Source: Phymatolithon calcareum
Taxonomy: Eukaryota; Rhodophyta; Florideophyceae; Hapalidiales
Direction of reading: 5' to 3'
NCBI GenBank assembly: GCA_977006965.1
Contig: OZ345356.1
Span: 310,001 to 374,000, forward strand
Length of the DNA: 64,000 nucleotides
This document shows, piece by piece, positions 11,001 to 20,494 of this stretch. The position numbers and the translations under genes are program-made. Each line of letters opens with the position of its first letter. Position 1 is the stretch's first letter. Below the pieces are notes generated by a model. It made no database searches. It was not told where the DNA came from and saw nothing but the letters and a program-made list of their open reading frames with translations.

Positions 11001-12029
11001 TTCGCGTCAGCATCAGGGGATGGCAGAGTGCGCCTGTGGGATACAAGGAATGGGAAGAATTTATGGACATCTTCAAGTGTCCACTGCTGGGTGAAAAGTG
11101 TTGCGTTTTCTCCGGACGGAGAAAAAATAGTTTCCACATCTCGCGATGGTTCTGTCCGCATCTGGGACCCATGGATTAAAGAGAATTCAAAAGGGCGAAA
11201 ACAGGGGCGCGATGCACGAGTGACAGCAGTTGCAATAAGCCATGACGGGCTACGAGTCGCTTCAGGATCGAATGACGGAAAAATATGTTTGTGGGACTCG
11301 TGTACGGGGATGCAGATTGGCTCTGCATTTAAAGGTCACACAAGTTGTGTGTTTTGCGTTTCGTTTAGCCCCGACGGTGGGCATGTTGTATCTGGTTCAC
11401 GGGACAACACTCTGCGGCTTTGGGACACAGAGAAGCACAGACAAATAGGAGATCCACTGAAAGGTCATACAAACGCTTTATCCTGCGTTTCGTTCAGCTC
11501 GAATGGCATTCGGGTTTTCTCGGGGTCCTGGGATCACTCCGTTCGCATCTGGAACGTTCAATCTGGAGAACAGATGGGAGACGCACTAGAAGATCATACA
11601 CGTATTTCTTGTGCAGTATCAGAGACCTGTGACGGATATCATGTGGTTTCCAGGTACCGTGATGGAGTCGTCCTCATTTGGAATGTGGTGGGCCGTGCAA
11701 TTGTCTGGAAATATGTGGAAGGACTCTTGAATCCAGCAATCCAGAATCCGGACCAGATCCTCATTCCTGGGCCCAGCCATATGACCGACGAAGAAGCCAA
11801 GAAGATTATTCGCCTCTGTGGCGAAGAGGCATCTCATCTCTGGCCTCAGTGTTTCCCAGTAGAGCTTCACTCCTGCAAACGCTCTGTGTATTGGTGTACG
11901 CACTCTGAAATTGTGTTGATTGGAACTTTGCCATTTTATGCTCAAGGCTGGAGGTACAATGATAGGAGAAAGGTTTTTGTTGCTCATCTGCAGAGTGGCG
12001 TCCTTGCGTTATGTAGTTTCCAATTCTAA
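8004..12029 (+). CDS. STAND-type NB-ARC protein with C-terminal WD40 repeats (1341 aa)
   Basis: Single uninterrupted exon with an ATG start. Residues 1-200 form a helical N-terminal domain without a recognised family (HeLo-like bundles are one possibility, by position only). The nucleotide-binding domain has a P-loop GMAGVGKT at residues 235-242, Walker B ICLFLVDDLW at 317-326, a sensor-like SRMAITTRS, and the GLPIALAVAG motif from 417. Residues about 776-1235 hold 11 WD40 repeats with typical SGS.D..IRLWD endings; a tail of about 105 residues follows. In known families this layout is a signal-transducing ATPase switch. The WD40 part senses a ligand or partner, nucleotide exchange drives oligomerisation, and the N-terminus is the effector, as in Apaf-1, NLRs and fungal incompatibility proteins. 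Here a role in self/non-self recognition or regulated cell death is inference. Key motifs are intact, so the gene is probably functional. It is an island among transposons. Confidence 0.95.
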   Translation: MEAAGLSFAVVTEVRGIVTSIKTRIANYRQGPDIIRTLSDTLDLLMGHMESIETLRDDTCLISADISSVFDAKLRDVRKTLLHSNVVVEKACLKTFGRSDSRLSKLISRICRVALASEFHDTMSGVQKRLEVVSNELLHLTTILGTELTRQQLHDTLVPKLDMLQITGAVAEVYHPALTTPGLSHTVTLNFDAMDEEGKCMTPEGMLKRSILSTKSLSSVTVAPGVLQPAYGVVGMAGVGKTIALRGLAFDDDIRIRFPGGIQYIALGQSATTKTVIQEIAKIMTLTGASTSVCTLERSESLSKAVDYAVAWFRGKICLFLVDDLWPTKGCQTGFLNDLQHLLRGCPHSRMAITTRSIAIAQSSGHRVDFEPRDRFGSISFLIFMMHATDSASSEELLERNREQSNSITKILAVCNGLPIALAVAGRAVARTRGNRDFESTCDNYATRLDEQRFQVGTQEGPEGPSLNLAILASLECLEDEFLKMKEENSLNSDHALIDLYTSLCVLNYQAWIPVSVLSRLWKIDIGSAFEVASLFYGLSLCTLEYRSLKSKSASEAGLILHDLHLEFCKRQAAKTNTSSLWHVRLLNGYRGDVLDSPVLSFANKSSELFERRLLGYTPKQWWSFADDGYIHASLTRHLSFAKFGLELASLVMDARWTFMRMKVGGILSLREDFEFLKGPRAIHENSGRGIGIPSDIILSLELIFEAIHRSWGRISEGRRAFLFQLRSRLLNLSEGDAIVKAFLKSAELYTPLPHLIPLTPFFPDDQLMDIPVGSKCSAVTYSPCGRYIVAGGDNDVFVIDAATGAILKRLRRHTMNVLSVSFAAGSKIIVSGSEDTTACVWEWETSLLPIRILEGHDGAIGKVTCSSDSKNLFSCSYDGSLKIWDVSTGKQKAEVMQGKGIWCLALHCNDRTVAIGLEDGSLKVLDCSSGEVVFECGKAHKSALCSVAFSTDGRWLITGSYDETILMWDTETWSAIGDPIQGHNGYVYGVAFIPHGQYFASASGDGRVRLWDTRNGKNLWTSSSVHCWVKSVAFSPDGEKIVSTSRDGSVRIWDPWIKENSKGRKQGRDARVTAVAISHDGLRVASGSNDGKICLWDSCTGMQIGSAFKGHTSCVFCVSFSPDGGHVVSGSRDNTLRLWDTEKHRQIGDPLKGHTNALSCVSFSSNGIRVFSGSWDHSVRIWNVQSGEQMGDALEDHTRISCAVSETCDGYHVVSRYRDGVVLIWNVVGRAIVWKYVEGLLNPAIQNPDQILIPGPSHMTDEEAKKIIRLCGEEASHLWPQCFPVELHSCKRSVYWCTHSEIVLIGTLPFYAQGWRYNDRRKVFVAHLQSGVLALCSFQF

Positions 12030-12151
12030 ATTATGCAAATTAAATTTGAAGAGCATCTTCTGATTTGTACAAGCTCACGACAGATCAATGTCACTCTGCT
12101 ACATAATATGTAGAAGCTGCGGTGTACTTTGCCGCATTAATGCCTCTTTTT

Positions 12152-12462
12152 CAGTAAGGGTATCTTTTTAACAGAGCTCCGTTGTGGAGGAAATCAATCT
12201 TCGGTGAGTATTTCGGACCCGGTGCTGAAATTGAGCTTATTGCACTTCAACGCATACTCGGGTCTAAGACGATGGACAAAGAGACTGAATATGAATGCAA
12301 AAGACTAACTCGAACTCTCATATGGAGAGAAACTCGAATCAAGGAAATATTAGGAAAATAGAATGCGGTAAGTTAGAAGTAATTGAGAAGCTGCCCCATT
12401 ACTCACAGTGAGGTCTTGGGCGTTTTTAAAATAAATCAATATATATCCCCAGTAAGGGCATC
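12152..12462 (+). mobile_element. 5'-truncated LINE fragment with 13-bp TSD
   Basis: The body 12165-12449 is bracketed by CAGTAAGGGTATC at 12152-12164 and CAGTAAGGGCATC at 12450-12462 (one mismatch). It encodes the LINE C-terminal tail (GAEIELIALQRILGS, YECKRLTRTLIWRETRIKE) to the TAG at 12359-12361, then a 3' UTR ending CGTTTTTAAAATAAATCAA. It is nearly identical to 63370-63642. Confidence 0.85.
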
Positions 12463-12707
12463 GTATTTTCATCGATCGCATAACCACAAAGCTTCGTCCA
12501 TGTGGAAATCGAATCTTGTTTCGAGCGACAGGCAGAGGAGTGCATTTCTAATTAACTTGCACGAAAATAGCCACATGCCAAGGCGCTCTATTCGTGGGCG
12601 CTATTCAATACAGTATTCGCTCGAATGTGTATACAAGCGCAGGTGGTGCTTCTTGTGTCCCAGAAACATGAACTTCCCGTTGCAGCCCAACAAGAATTCT
12701 TGGCAAA

Positions 12708-13217
12708 ATGGGTACACGAATGTACCAGGTGGTAAATGCTAATGTGATGGACATTGCCGTTGCGGTTGTGTATATCTCTCCGCTTGCTAGTCACAAGGAA
12801 TATGGCGAATGTCTCATATTCATTCACCAGCACTGCAGAGGAAAGTCGCTAGTGATGGGGGACTTCAATGCAAGACATAGGCACTGGGACCGCGTGGGTA
12901 ACTGGCGAGGAAACAAGGTTGTCTCGTGGGCTGCAAAGTTCAACTGGAGAGTAAGGACTGCAACAAGTTCTACGTTTGTCTCCAGACAGGGGAAGAGCAA
13001 CATTGATATTTTCATGACAAAATGTTTAGAAGCAGAGGTACCTGAATTGGTGTACGGAATGTGGGAAGGCGTCACCGAACACATTCCGTTGGCAACAAGA
13101 GTCATCAACAACAGGATTGTTCCTCGGAAAAGACAGACAGTTGTTTCTCAGTCCGCCAGGCGAAGCATAGCAAAAGCAGCCAAGGCAAAAGAAGAAATGC
13201 CAAGAGCGCGCCGATGA
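12708..13217 (+). pseudogene. LINE endonuclease domain (C-terminal half)
   Basis: Shows VVYISPLASHKEY, the metal-site motif MGDFNARHRHWD and SNIDIFMTKC, then H-I-P-L, in the order expected for the exonuclease-endonuclease-phosphatase fold that nicks target DNA. Weak upstream similarity in other frames (12540-12700) suggests the N-terminal half was lost to frameshifts. ATG at 12708 is merely the first in frame. Confidence 0.75.
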
Positions 13218-13384
13218 TGCTGGAGCAACTGCAAGCCTGCAATCGCAAACAAGACCTGGACAAATGGTACGAAAGGTTTTCGAAGAATCTTATACAGCCA
13301 TGAACGTCCTCTAGGCCCAGGCCGGCAAGATTCAAGACCTTTTGGAACATTGAGCTCGACAAACTAGCCAAGAAGCGAACTCGA

Positions 13385-14600
13385 TTGTACAAGATTTATA
13401 AAAGAACCGAGCTTGCAAATGACCTGCTTGCCCTCCGAGAAATTAAGGCACAAATCCAAAAGCAAGTAAGAAAAGCGAAACGTGCGCAATTCGAAAAATA
13501 TCTCGACGGAGCGGAGGAACTGGGTCTCACTGAGGCAGCCAACGTCGCAAGCAAAATTATGAAGTCAAAAACAAGAAGGAAAGGGTCGAACAAGGCAATC
13601 GGAGCTCCAGTACATCCAAGCAAGTTCTCTGCGTGTATTTCTAATGTATGCAAGGCTGAAATAGACTGGCATGTGCCACTAAAGGCTTTTACAGTCAACA
13701 GGACAATGAGGCGGGACATTACTAGGGAATTCAACCGAGCACCAAAAGGGAAGGCGGTCGGTCCCGACGGGAGTGGCAGTTGAAATGATGCATGCGAATA
13801 AGGAAGCCGGATTGAGTATATTGCTAGCCTTATGGGAGACATGTGGGAGGCTCAAATGTCTTCCGCGAGCATGGCTTCAATCTACTCTGATCCCTCTGTA
13901 CAAAAAAGGTCCATCCCATGTAGCAGCGAATTACAGACCTATATCGCTATCGAGTCAAGCCAAGAAAATCATCGATTCCGCACTTGACTCATACATAAGG
14001 GAACACTACCGCTTTAACAGTGCCCAGCCAGGTTTTTGAAAAGACAAGAGCACATATATTGCGATACTCCGTGCAAAATATGCCATGAAAGATGGACATC
14101 CTTTTGTCGCGGTTCTTGACCTCTCTACAGAGTATTACAGGGCGCCACGAGACATCCTCATGAAAAGACTTGAGCAGAAGCTACCCGACGAAATAACAAG
14201 GATAGTGGAATATCTTCTGAAACCCTCGTGGGTTACGTCAGCAGGCGATGATAGAAGAACATGGTGCATTATCGATCGAGGAGTACCTCAAGGGTCCCCA
14301 CTGAGCCCGTGCCTGTACAATATCGTCATGGACACATTCGCGGAAGCGGTCTCCAAGGTCCTCAGCGACGTCTCTAACAATCCAGCGCAACTATTCGCTG
14401 ACGATGTCCAGCTGCAATCTAAGGATGGAGAAGGAATACAGAAGCTGTTTGATATAGCGACGACCTGGGCGAAGGAAAATGGTATGAGCTGGAACGCAAA
14501 GCCAGGAAAGAGCGAGATCCTCCGAAACACACCTTCCACATTGCGGGTCGCGTTCTTCATCAAGCATGGAGGCTCTCCTATCTCGGGATTAGCATGAACC
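13385..14600 (+). pseudogene. LINE reverse transcriptase, frameshifted
   Basis: Three successive frames carry the RT. 13385-13783 gives a basic linker and APKGKAVGPDG. 13773-14039 gives LIPLYKKGPSHVAANYRPIS and NSAQPGF. 14085-14597 gives FVAVLDLSTEYYRAPRDIL, DRGVPQGSPLSPCLYN and the catalytic FADDVQL. The usual AYDR at palm motif A reads EYYR. Multiple frameshifts make it inactive. Confidence 0.8.
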
Positions 14601-14851
14601 ACAAAGGCGTAACAGACGACATGGCGTTATCAAGAGTTACGAAATGCAGTGGGGTTCATACACAAACTGCGGGGTAATGGAGTCAATGTTCGAGGCTTTC
14701 AGCCTGTGACATGCATTAGAATCTTCAAGTCGCTTATTTTGCCAAAGTGGGAGTATGCAGTCCACGTGACGCTACTGAAAAAGCGATTACAATAAGCAAT
14801 CGAATCTCCAGCACCGCCATGGTAGAATGCGAGTTCTGTGCCGACTAGAAC

Positions 14852-14987
14852 TGATAGGTCCACATCCTATGCGTTGACACTCGTGATAGCTCGCGTGCGG
14901 TAGTTAGCTTACATAACGCTACGGAGCTAGTCGCAGGACCCAGCGGCAACACACCAGATATCCCGAGTGCTTAGAGTGATTCCCCAG
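14852..14987 (+). repeat. Copia 5' LTR, truncated
   Basis: Matches the 3' LTR from CCACATCCTATGCGTTGACA through GAGTGATTCC with scattered substitutions. It lacks about 55 bp after the initial TGATAG compared with the 3' LTR, and everything after 14987. Confidence 0.8.
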
Positions 14988-15693
14988 GAGGAGTTTGGAG
15001 GAGAGGCTGACCGGACCGAACAGACCACTAAAGACACAAGACAAGTTTCCGGCGCGGGCGCTCGTGCCCGCGCCGACGCAAGTGGCAGCAGCGATCGAGC
15101 TGCAAAAAGCGCTTTTTTCTGCGGTAATCCGGCCGGAAATGGCTGGCGCGATCGCGAACGCGCCCGCTTGGGACTCGGCGAATCGAGAACTCGCCACGCT
15201 CGAAATGCCAGACTTAACCCCGCCGTCGTCGGATTTCGAAGAAATCTTGCGAATTCAAGCGGATTTGATACAGGCCGGCTATCATAACCGGTCCGGCCAC
15301 GCGTGCACTTGTGCGTCACAGGAAGGAGACAAGAGCAGAGCCAGCAATTTTTCCGCGCTCCAAGGCAGGGTTTTTTGAAATGGCAAGAACTGTGCTCCGG
15401 CCTCCCCATCGGAGAAGACTGTCACCTTCTGGTAGTTTGGTAGTACACGGATTCCGCCCTGAGTGGTGTACCGCAATGCTCAAGGAAGCTGAGAGAGAGG
15501 ACAGAAGAAGTTGAAAGAAGGTAACGAGATGACCAGCTACCGTGAGCACCCTAAATGGTTTCCAACCCGGGTTATCCCTTTGAAGGACGGCGGCTGAAGA
15601 TTGGCTGCGTAGAAATTTAGATGTTAAGCTCCCCGAAGCTCTGCACTTTGTGCGGCTTAGAGCTTTTGTGACATCAAATACCACTCGTATCTG
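14988..15693 (+). repeat. Family G repeat fused into the copia element
   Basis: Carries the family G marks: GACCGGACCGAAC, the GC-rich stretch GGCGCGGGCG, a segment translating as FEEILRIQADLIQAG then RRLSPSGSLVVHGFRPE, and CTCCCCGAAGCTCTGCAC near its end. Other copies lie at 20495-21780, 53975-54310 and 60817-61151. Here it stops at CCACTCGTATC, before the family 3' tail, so it is not a simple retroposition. The encoded protein is unrecognised. Confidence 0.75.
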
Positions 15694-15743
15694 TGCGCAC
15701 TGCTCGCAGATCAATCACCCTACGCAACGCCTTCCACGTGCCT
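15694..15743 (+). repeat. 50-bp direct repeat of copia pol sequence
   Basis: Identical to 16160-16209 (starts TGCGCACTGCTCGCAGATCA, ends CACGTGCCT). It marks the junction between the G insert and the copia interior. Confidence 0.9.
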
Positions 15744-15817
15744 GCGCGATGCGCATCAGGACAAGGCCAAGGACAGAACGGACACGAATTTTAGAAAACT
15801 CTTTGACTCTTCAATCA

Positions 15818-18784
15818 AAGACTACAAATGCATGCACTGCATGATGGACAATCACGAAGACTGCGGCGGAAAGCGTCGCCCCCTATCCGGTCGCACCGGA
15901 AACCCGACCGCAGCTTCCTCCGATGCAGGTGCATCAGCTCTCAATTCAATAGCCGGCTCGATTCTCTATCTTCTCTCGAACGCTAGTGAGGTTAACACCG
16001 ATCAGTCCTACTCTTCTTGCCCTCCAGTTCTCGATACAGCAGCAGCCCATTACTGTCTCCGCAGCGCAGACGCTTTTAACAAAATTCTGCGCGTTTTTCA
16101 GCCAATACGCCTTGCCAATGGGGCCTTTATGAAGGCACGCGCTATGGGTGACAGGACATTGCGCACTGCTCGCAGATCAATCACCCTACGCAACGCCTTC
16201 CACGTGCCTAGCCTCGCCAGGGATCTTATTTCTGCCGCACGACTTGCCGAACGGTTCGACATCTTGATTCGAAAGAACCGATTCTTCTTTCTCCGCAGCG
16301 CTGCAAAGGACCCGACAACCCTTTCGCGACCGGGACATTTCGCGACCATGTGTATGAGTTCGACATCGCCCATCCGCAGATTGCCATGATGACCACCTTG
16401 CAATCCCGCTTCATGATTCCGGGAAAGCTTTCCACGCTCCACGAGACATTTGGAAATGTTCACTCCGACGCCCTCAAGAGGCTCGTTCAGGCCTTCCCGA
16501 CTCTCGAGTCAATATTCAACCCTTCGAAAGCAGCCGGCTCGTGCGAGCCGTGCAATCGCGCCAAGCTCACGCGTCAGTCCCTCTGGGAAAAGTCAGCCTC
16601 GATACAGCCAGCCCGCTGTCACGCTGTGTAAAGGGCAACAAGTACTTCACAGTCGCAGTGGTCAAGTCGTCCGGCCACATAAACGCACTGCTCACAGCAA
16701 CGAAAGCAGCTGCGAGTCCCGCGCTGGTACGTTTATTCCGACGACTTCAGCTTGCACCGCGCAGAGCAATACTCCGCATACACGCTGATCGAGCTCCGGA
16801 GCTGTCATCTTGAGCACCACGTCGTTTCGCAAACTCCACAGGCGCAATCATCACAACTGTTGTTCTTAACCCGCCACAAATGAACGGTCATGCTGAAAGG
16901 GCAATCGGTGTTCTCAAGGCGTATGCGAGAGCGCAGTTGCATGCCAGTGGCCTTCCCCAGCGTTTTTGGAGCCACGCAATTCGAGACTGCGCCAACAAGC
17001 TCAACCTCATTCCCAAGGCGAATAATCTCCTGCCGCCCATTGCTATCCTCTTCCGCTCTCTTCCAGCGCGCATTCAACGCTTCCATAAGAAACGCGGCTT
17101 ACGCCCACTCGAAGCTCGCGATCTTCTTCGACGATATCTCTGCTCTCCAAACGAGGCTACACATGAGGTAGCCGATCCGAAAACAAATGTACTGTCTATC
17201 GCGCGTGTCGCAAATTTTGTGCCGCTTAGCACGCAGTTGAATCAAGCCGGTGCTCACGGATCTCCTGACGGGCAAGCCACGGAAATAGATTCAAAAACAC
17301 GAAAGAAATATATCCTGTGCAACCGAGTGTTCGGGGGAGCGCCGAACCAGAGCATTCAACGCAAATACCCTCAAGGCTGCGACCCAGAAGCAGCATACGC
17401 CCTCCACTTAGGTTACGCGGACCGTCTGCCACCGCTTCAGAGACTGTTCCTCCACGCGGCCGACCACCACCAGACCCACGATCCATCATACATGCGCTGC
17501 GTGGACCCGACCCCCGAGAATGGGCGGAATCTCATGACGCTTTAATCGATCGCATTATAGGCCTCGGGGCCTGGTCATTCGTCGATATCCTACCAACTGA
17601 TGAATCTGTTCCATTACACTGGGCTTACCGCTAAAACTCGGGATCCGACGGCTAGATCAGCGGCCTTTCCGCCCGTTGCACGGCCAGGGGTGACTTTATG
17701 AAGCCCGGGAAGCACTTCGATCTCCCCGCACAGCTGCTCAGTCGCCCTTGCACACTGGTCGTCGGCTTCTCCATGCCTACGCCGCCTCGAATGGAGAGGA
17801 TATTCGTTCTGTCAACGTCATGGGGGCCTATCCACGAGCTCCCGCCGATACACGTTTTCGGGTCACCATGCGCCAGCCGCGCCGCGCCGCGCCAACGGAA
17901 CTTTCACAGCACCAGGAAAGCTTGTCCTAATTCAACGAGCGCAAATGGGCTCTCCTGATGGAGTCTATCTTGGGGAGTGCCACCGAAACGATTGCTTCAA
18001 AAGCTGGGATGGGAAAAAGCTTCAATCCGAGCTCGCCACTTTCCTCTATGAGGATGCCACCACGGGCGCTACCGCTCGGCTGCTCGCAGACACTGATGAC
18101 TTCTTGGACACAAGCGCGTCCACACCCCTTCTAGACCGTATCGTGGCGAAGCTCCGGGACCAATGAGACATAACGGAGCGGCATCTGGTATCCCAGCACA
18201 TGGGGATCGCGGTTGAGAAAACATCGAACGGGATTAAACTTTCTATCCCCAAGCATATTAACCAGCTCCTCTCCGATTTTTGGCATGGAGAAATGCAATG
18301 TAGCAAAGCTTCCATACGACCCAAAAGCAGACCTCACAGAAAAGCGGGAAGATGAACCCGCGCTAGGCCCCGACGACACCGAGAAGTACCGCCAAGGCCT
18401 CGGCCTTGCACGCTTCATCACCGACACCGTTGTGTACGAAATATCCTTTATCACGGCCGAGCTCGCCCGTCATCTCCACTTCCCTTCAAGGCGCCACAAA
18501 GCCGCACTAAAACACCTTATCCGCTACCTAGCCGGACGACGGGACGCCAGACTGCACTACCGCCGTGATGCAGATGGAGAGCTCATAGCCTACTCCGACA
18601 GCGACTGCGCAAACTGCAAAGACACCAGGCACTCACGCACTGGAATCGCCATAAAGTACGGAGGTGGCCTGATTTATTGGCGTAACTCCCTGCAAAAGTC
18701 AATCACCTTATCATCTACCGAAGCAGAGTACATGGCGGCATCTGAAACGGCAAGGGTGATAACGTGGCTGCGCCAAGTCTGAAA
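15818..18784 (+). pseudogene. Copia gag-pol remnant (protease, integrase, RT, RNase H)
   Basis: A zinc-knuckle-like CMHCMMDNHEDC (15826 on) is followed by a protease-like VLDTAAAHYCL near 16030 and the gag-pre-integrase region. The integrase has HADRAPELSS (16780s) and NGHAERAIGVLKAYARA (16880s). The RT has SVNVMGAYP and a degraded active site LLADTDDFLDT near 18085. RNase H has IAYSDSDCANCKDTRHSRTG and SLQKSITLSSTEAEYMAASE (18580-18760). A stop at 18781-18783 precedes the remaining tail (NTAAIAMTVANGPTTRSRHI, then ADMFTKPVP) up to about 19060. At least five frame breaks make it inactive. Confidence 0.85.
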
Positions 18785-19061
18785 ACAATGGCGCATTCCC
18801 GTTAGGGGACCTACCAAACTATACATGGATAACACTGCAGCGATCGCAATGACCGTAGCGAACGGACCTACAACACGCTCCAGGCACATTGACACGAGGT
18901 CACACTACGTAATAGAGTAAGTCCAACGTTCCAACATTGTTACCAAGCACATACTGGGCATATAACAAATCGCGGACATGTTCACAAAACCCGTACCGCG
19001 CAGAAATTTCGAGCGAAACCTGCTCATCATCCGCAATCACAGCTCAAGGCCTGACCGAGGG

Positions 19062-19310
19062 TGATAGATCTACATTAATTTCAGGCCCTTATCCGCGAAC
19101 TGCGGACTACGATCGATCCACATCCTATGCGTTGACACTCGCGATAGCTCGCGTCCGGTATGTAGCTTACAAGACGCTACAGAGCTGGTCGCAGGACCCA
19201 ACGGAAACAAACCAGGTATCCCGAGTGATTAGAGTGATTCCTGGTGTCTCCGGTTGCCACGTACTCCCGTAGGTTAGCCGAAACTAAACAGCAGAGTTGA
19301 GAAGTCAACA
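19062..19310 (+). repeat. Copia 3' LTR (249 bp)
   Basis: Begins TGATAGATCTAC after the purine-containing GACCGAGGG and ends GAGAAGTCAACA immediately before the AGAAC duplication. Compare the 5' LTR for shared blocks. Confidence 0.8.
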
Positions 19311-19315
19311 AGAAC

Positions 19316-19951
19316 CACGAGCCATGAGGAGAAGACATCAAGCAGAAAGGTTTTCTGCGAGTCTAGTAAGAGAAAAGAAGCGCCTCGATGAGGCAGACAA
19401 GTATTCTGGGAGATATGAAGACATGAAGGAGGCAACCAAGTACATAGAATGGCTCAAGAAATATGAAGATCTGCAGCAAGCTCTCGATAAAGCGGAGGAG
19501 GGCCCAGTCTTAAAGAAAGGACGACGAAAAGAAACAATTGAGTTTTGGGAAAAGGAAGAAGAGGGAAGATCTCTCGAGATACCAACTGATTCGAACAATC
19601 TTCCGGTGGTTCTGTATGTAAGAGAAAGGTCGACAGGGTTGCGATGCCTACGGCTGTTATTCAGCAGAGCACCTCTTTGGAGAAAATCAGTACTAGGTGC
19701 ATACTTTGATGTCACAGCCGTGATTGAGCTGGTCGCGTCCAAGGCATTCTATCTTCGTCCAAGATTAGTCCTGACATTGAATATGAATGTAATCGACTCA
19801 CTAGAGCACTTATTGGGAAAGAAATACGAATCAAGGATATACTGAATTGTCAAACTACGATAGCTTAGAAAATCATGCGAAACCGGCCCTGTTACTCTTG
19901 AAGATAAGCCTTGGGCGCTTTTAGCATAAATCAGCACATATCCCCCTAATT
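19316..19951 (+). mobile_element. LINE E, 3' portion (C-terminal domain and 3' end)
   Basis: Continues LINE E after the copia insertion. The frame from about 19324 encodes a charged, coiled-coil-like stretch (RRRHQAERFSASLVREKKRL, then EDLQQALDKAEEGPV) and the recurrent LRCLRL.F.RAPLWRKS block; a shift near 19740 disrupts the end. The 3' UTR ends GGCGCTTTTAGCATAAATCA. It closely parallels LINE F at 39611-40006 on the opposite strand. Confidence 0.8.
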
Positions 19952-20494
19952 GGTGCCTAAGCAACTTTCTTCAAACAGAAGTTTGCCACCACGACTGCAC
20001 CCGATTTGGTGTACGATGTGGTCTTGTCGGCAAAGAACCCGGTGGGACTACAAAGACAGTTAAATATTGCATCGAAATGGTCACGAGAGAGACAGAAGAT
20101 TTAGAATACGAAAGCTAGGAAGAGCCTAGTTCTTCCCTCGGCGGACATGAGATCTTGTTTTTGTAGACACGAGAAAACACGAGCTGCTTTCACGTAACAG
20201 ACGTAAGAAAATGTGAACGTGGACCAATACATATTTAAAAGATCACTTGGAATTGAAAATTTTCAGCGCTCCTATCACTTTCAAAACTGGTCTCTTGGAT
20301 TATTTACTTTCTCCAACCTAGCGCGATCTCTACTCCTGCGGACGACCGAAACAACTGGTTTGTGGTAAGGATCACCACTATAATGTGCGCTATATTATAT
20401 TTTCATGGACATTCTTGCTGAGAGCTTGTCAAGAATTCTGTTTAATTGTTCAAAATGCCCGGCTACGTTTCTCGTGGATGACGTCTTCACTTTC
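19952..20494. other. No gene seen
   Basis: Unique AT-rich sequence with only short frames. Confidence 0.3.

Larger units (their letters stand above)
12540..14851 (+). mobile_element. LINE E, 5' portion (endonuclease and RT), split by a copia element
   Basis: A plus-strand non-LTR element with an apurinic-type endonuclease, linker and reverse transcriptase, degraded by frameshifts. It is broken at 14851 by the copia element and resumes at 19311, where the interrupted sequence continues directly into the C-terminal domain. The homologous uninterrupted junction is visible in LINE F near 40013. The 5' end is decayed and approximate. Confidence 0.8.
14847..19315 (+). mobile_element. Ty1/copia-type LTR retrotransposon inserted in LINE E, 5-bp TSD AGAAC
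   Basis: The element 14852-19310 begins TGATAG and ends GTCAACA (TG...CA), flanked by AGAAC at 14847-14851 and 19311-19315. Pol order is protease, integrase, RT, RNase H, diagnostic of copia. All frames are disrupted. The 5' LTR is cut short at about 14987 and joined to an unrelated repeat (family G), and most of gag and the primer-binding site are missing. Confidence 0.9.

Noticed and set aside
14967-15514. Family G reading frames as a host gene
   Set aside because: The same frames recur in every G copy, on both strands and with breaks, so they belong to the repeat. The product is unrecognised.
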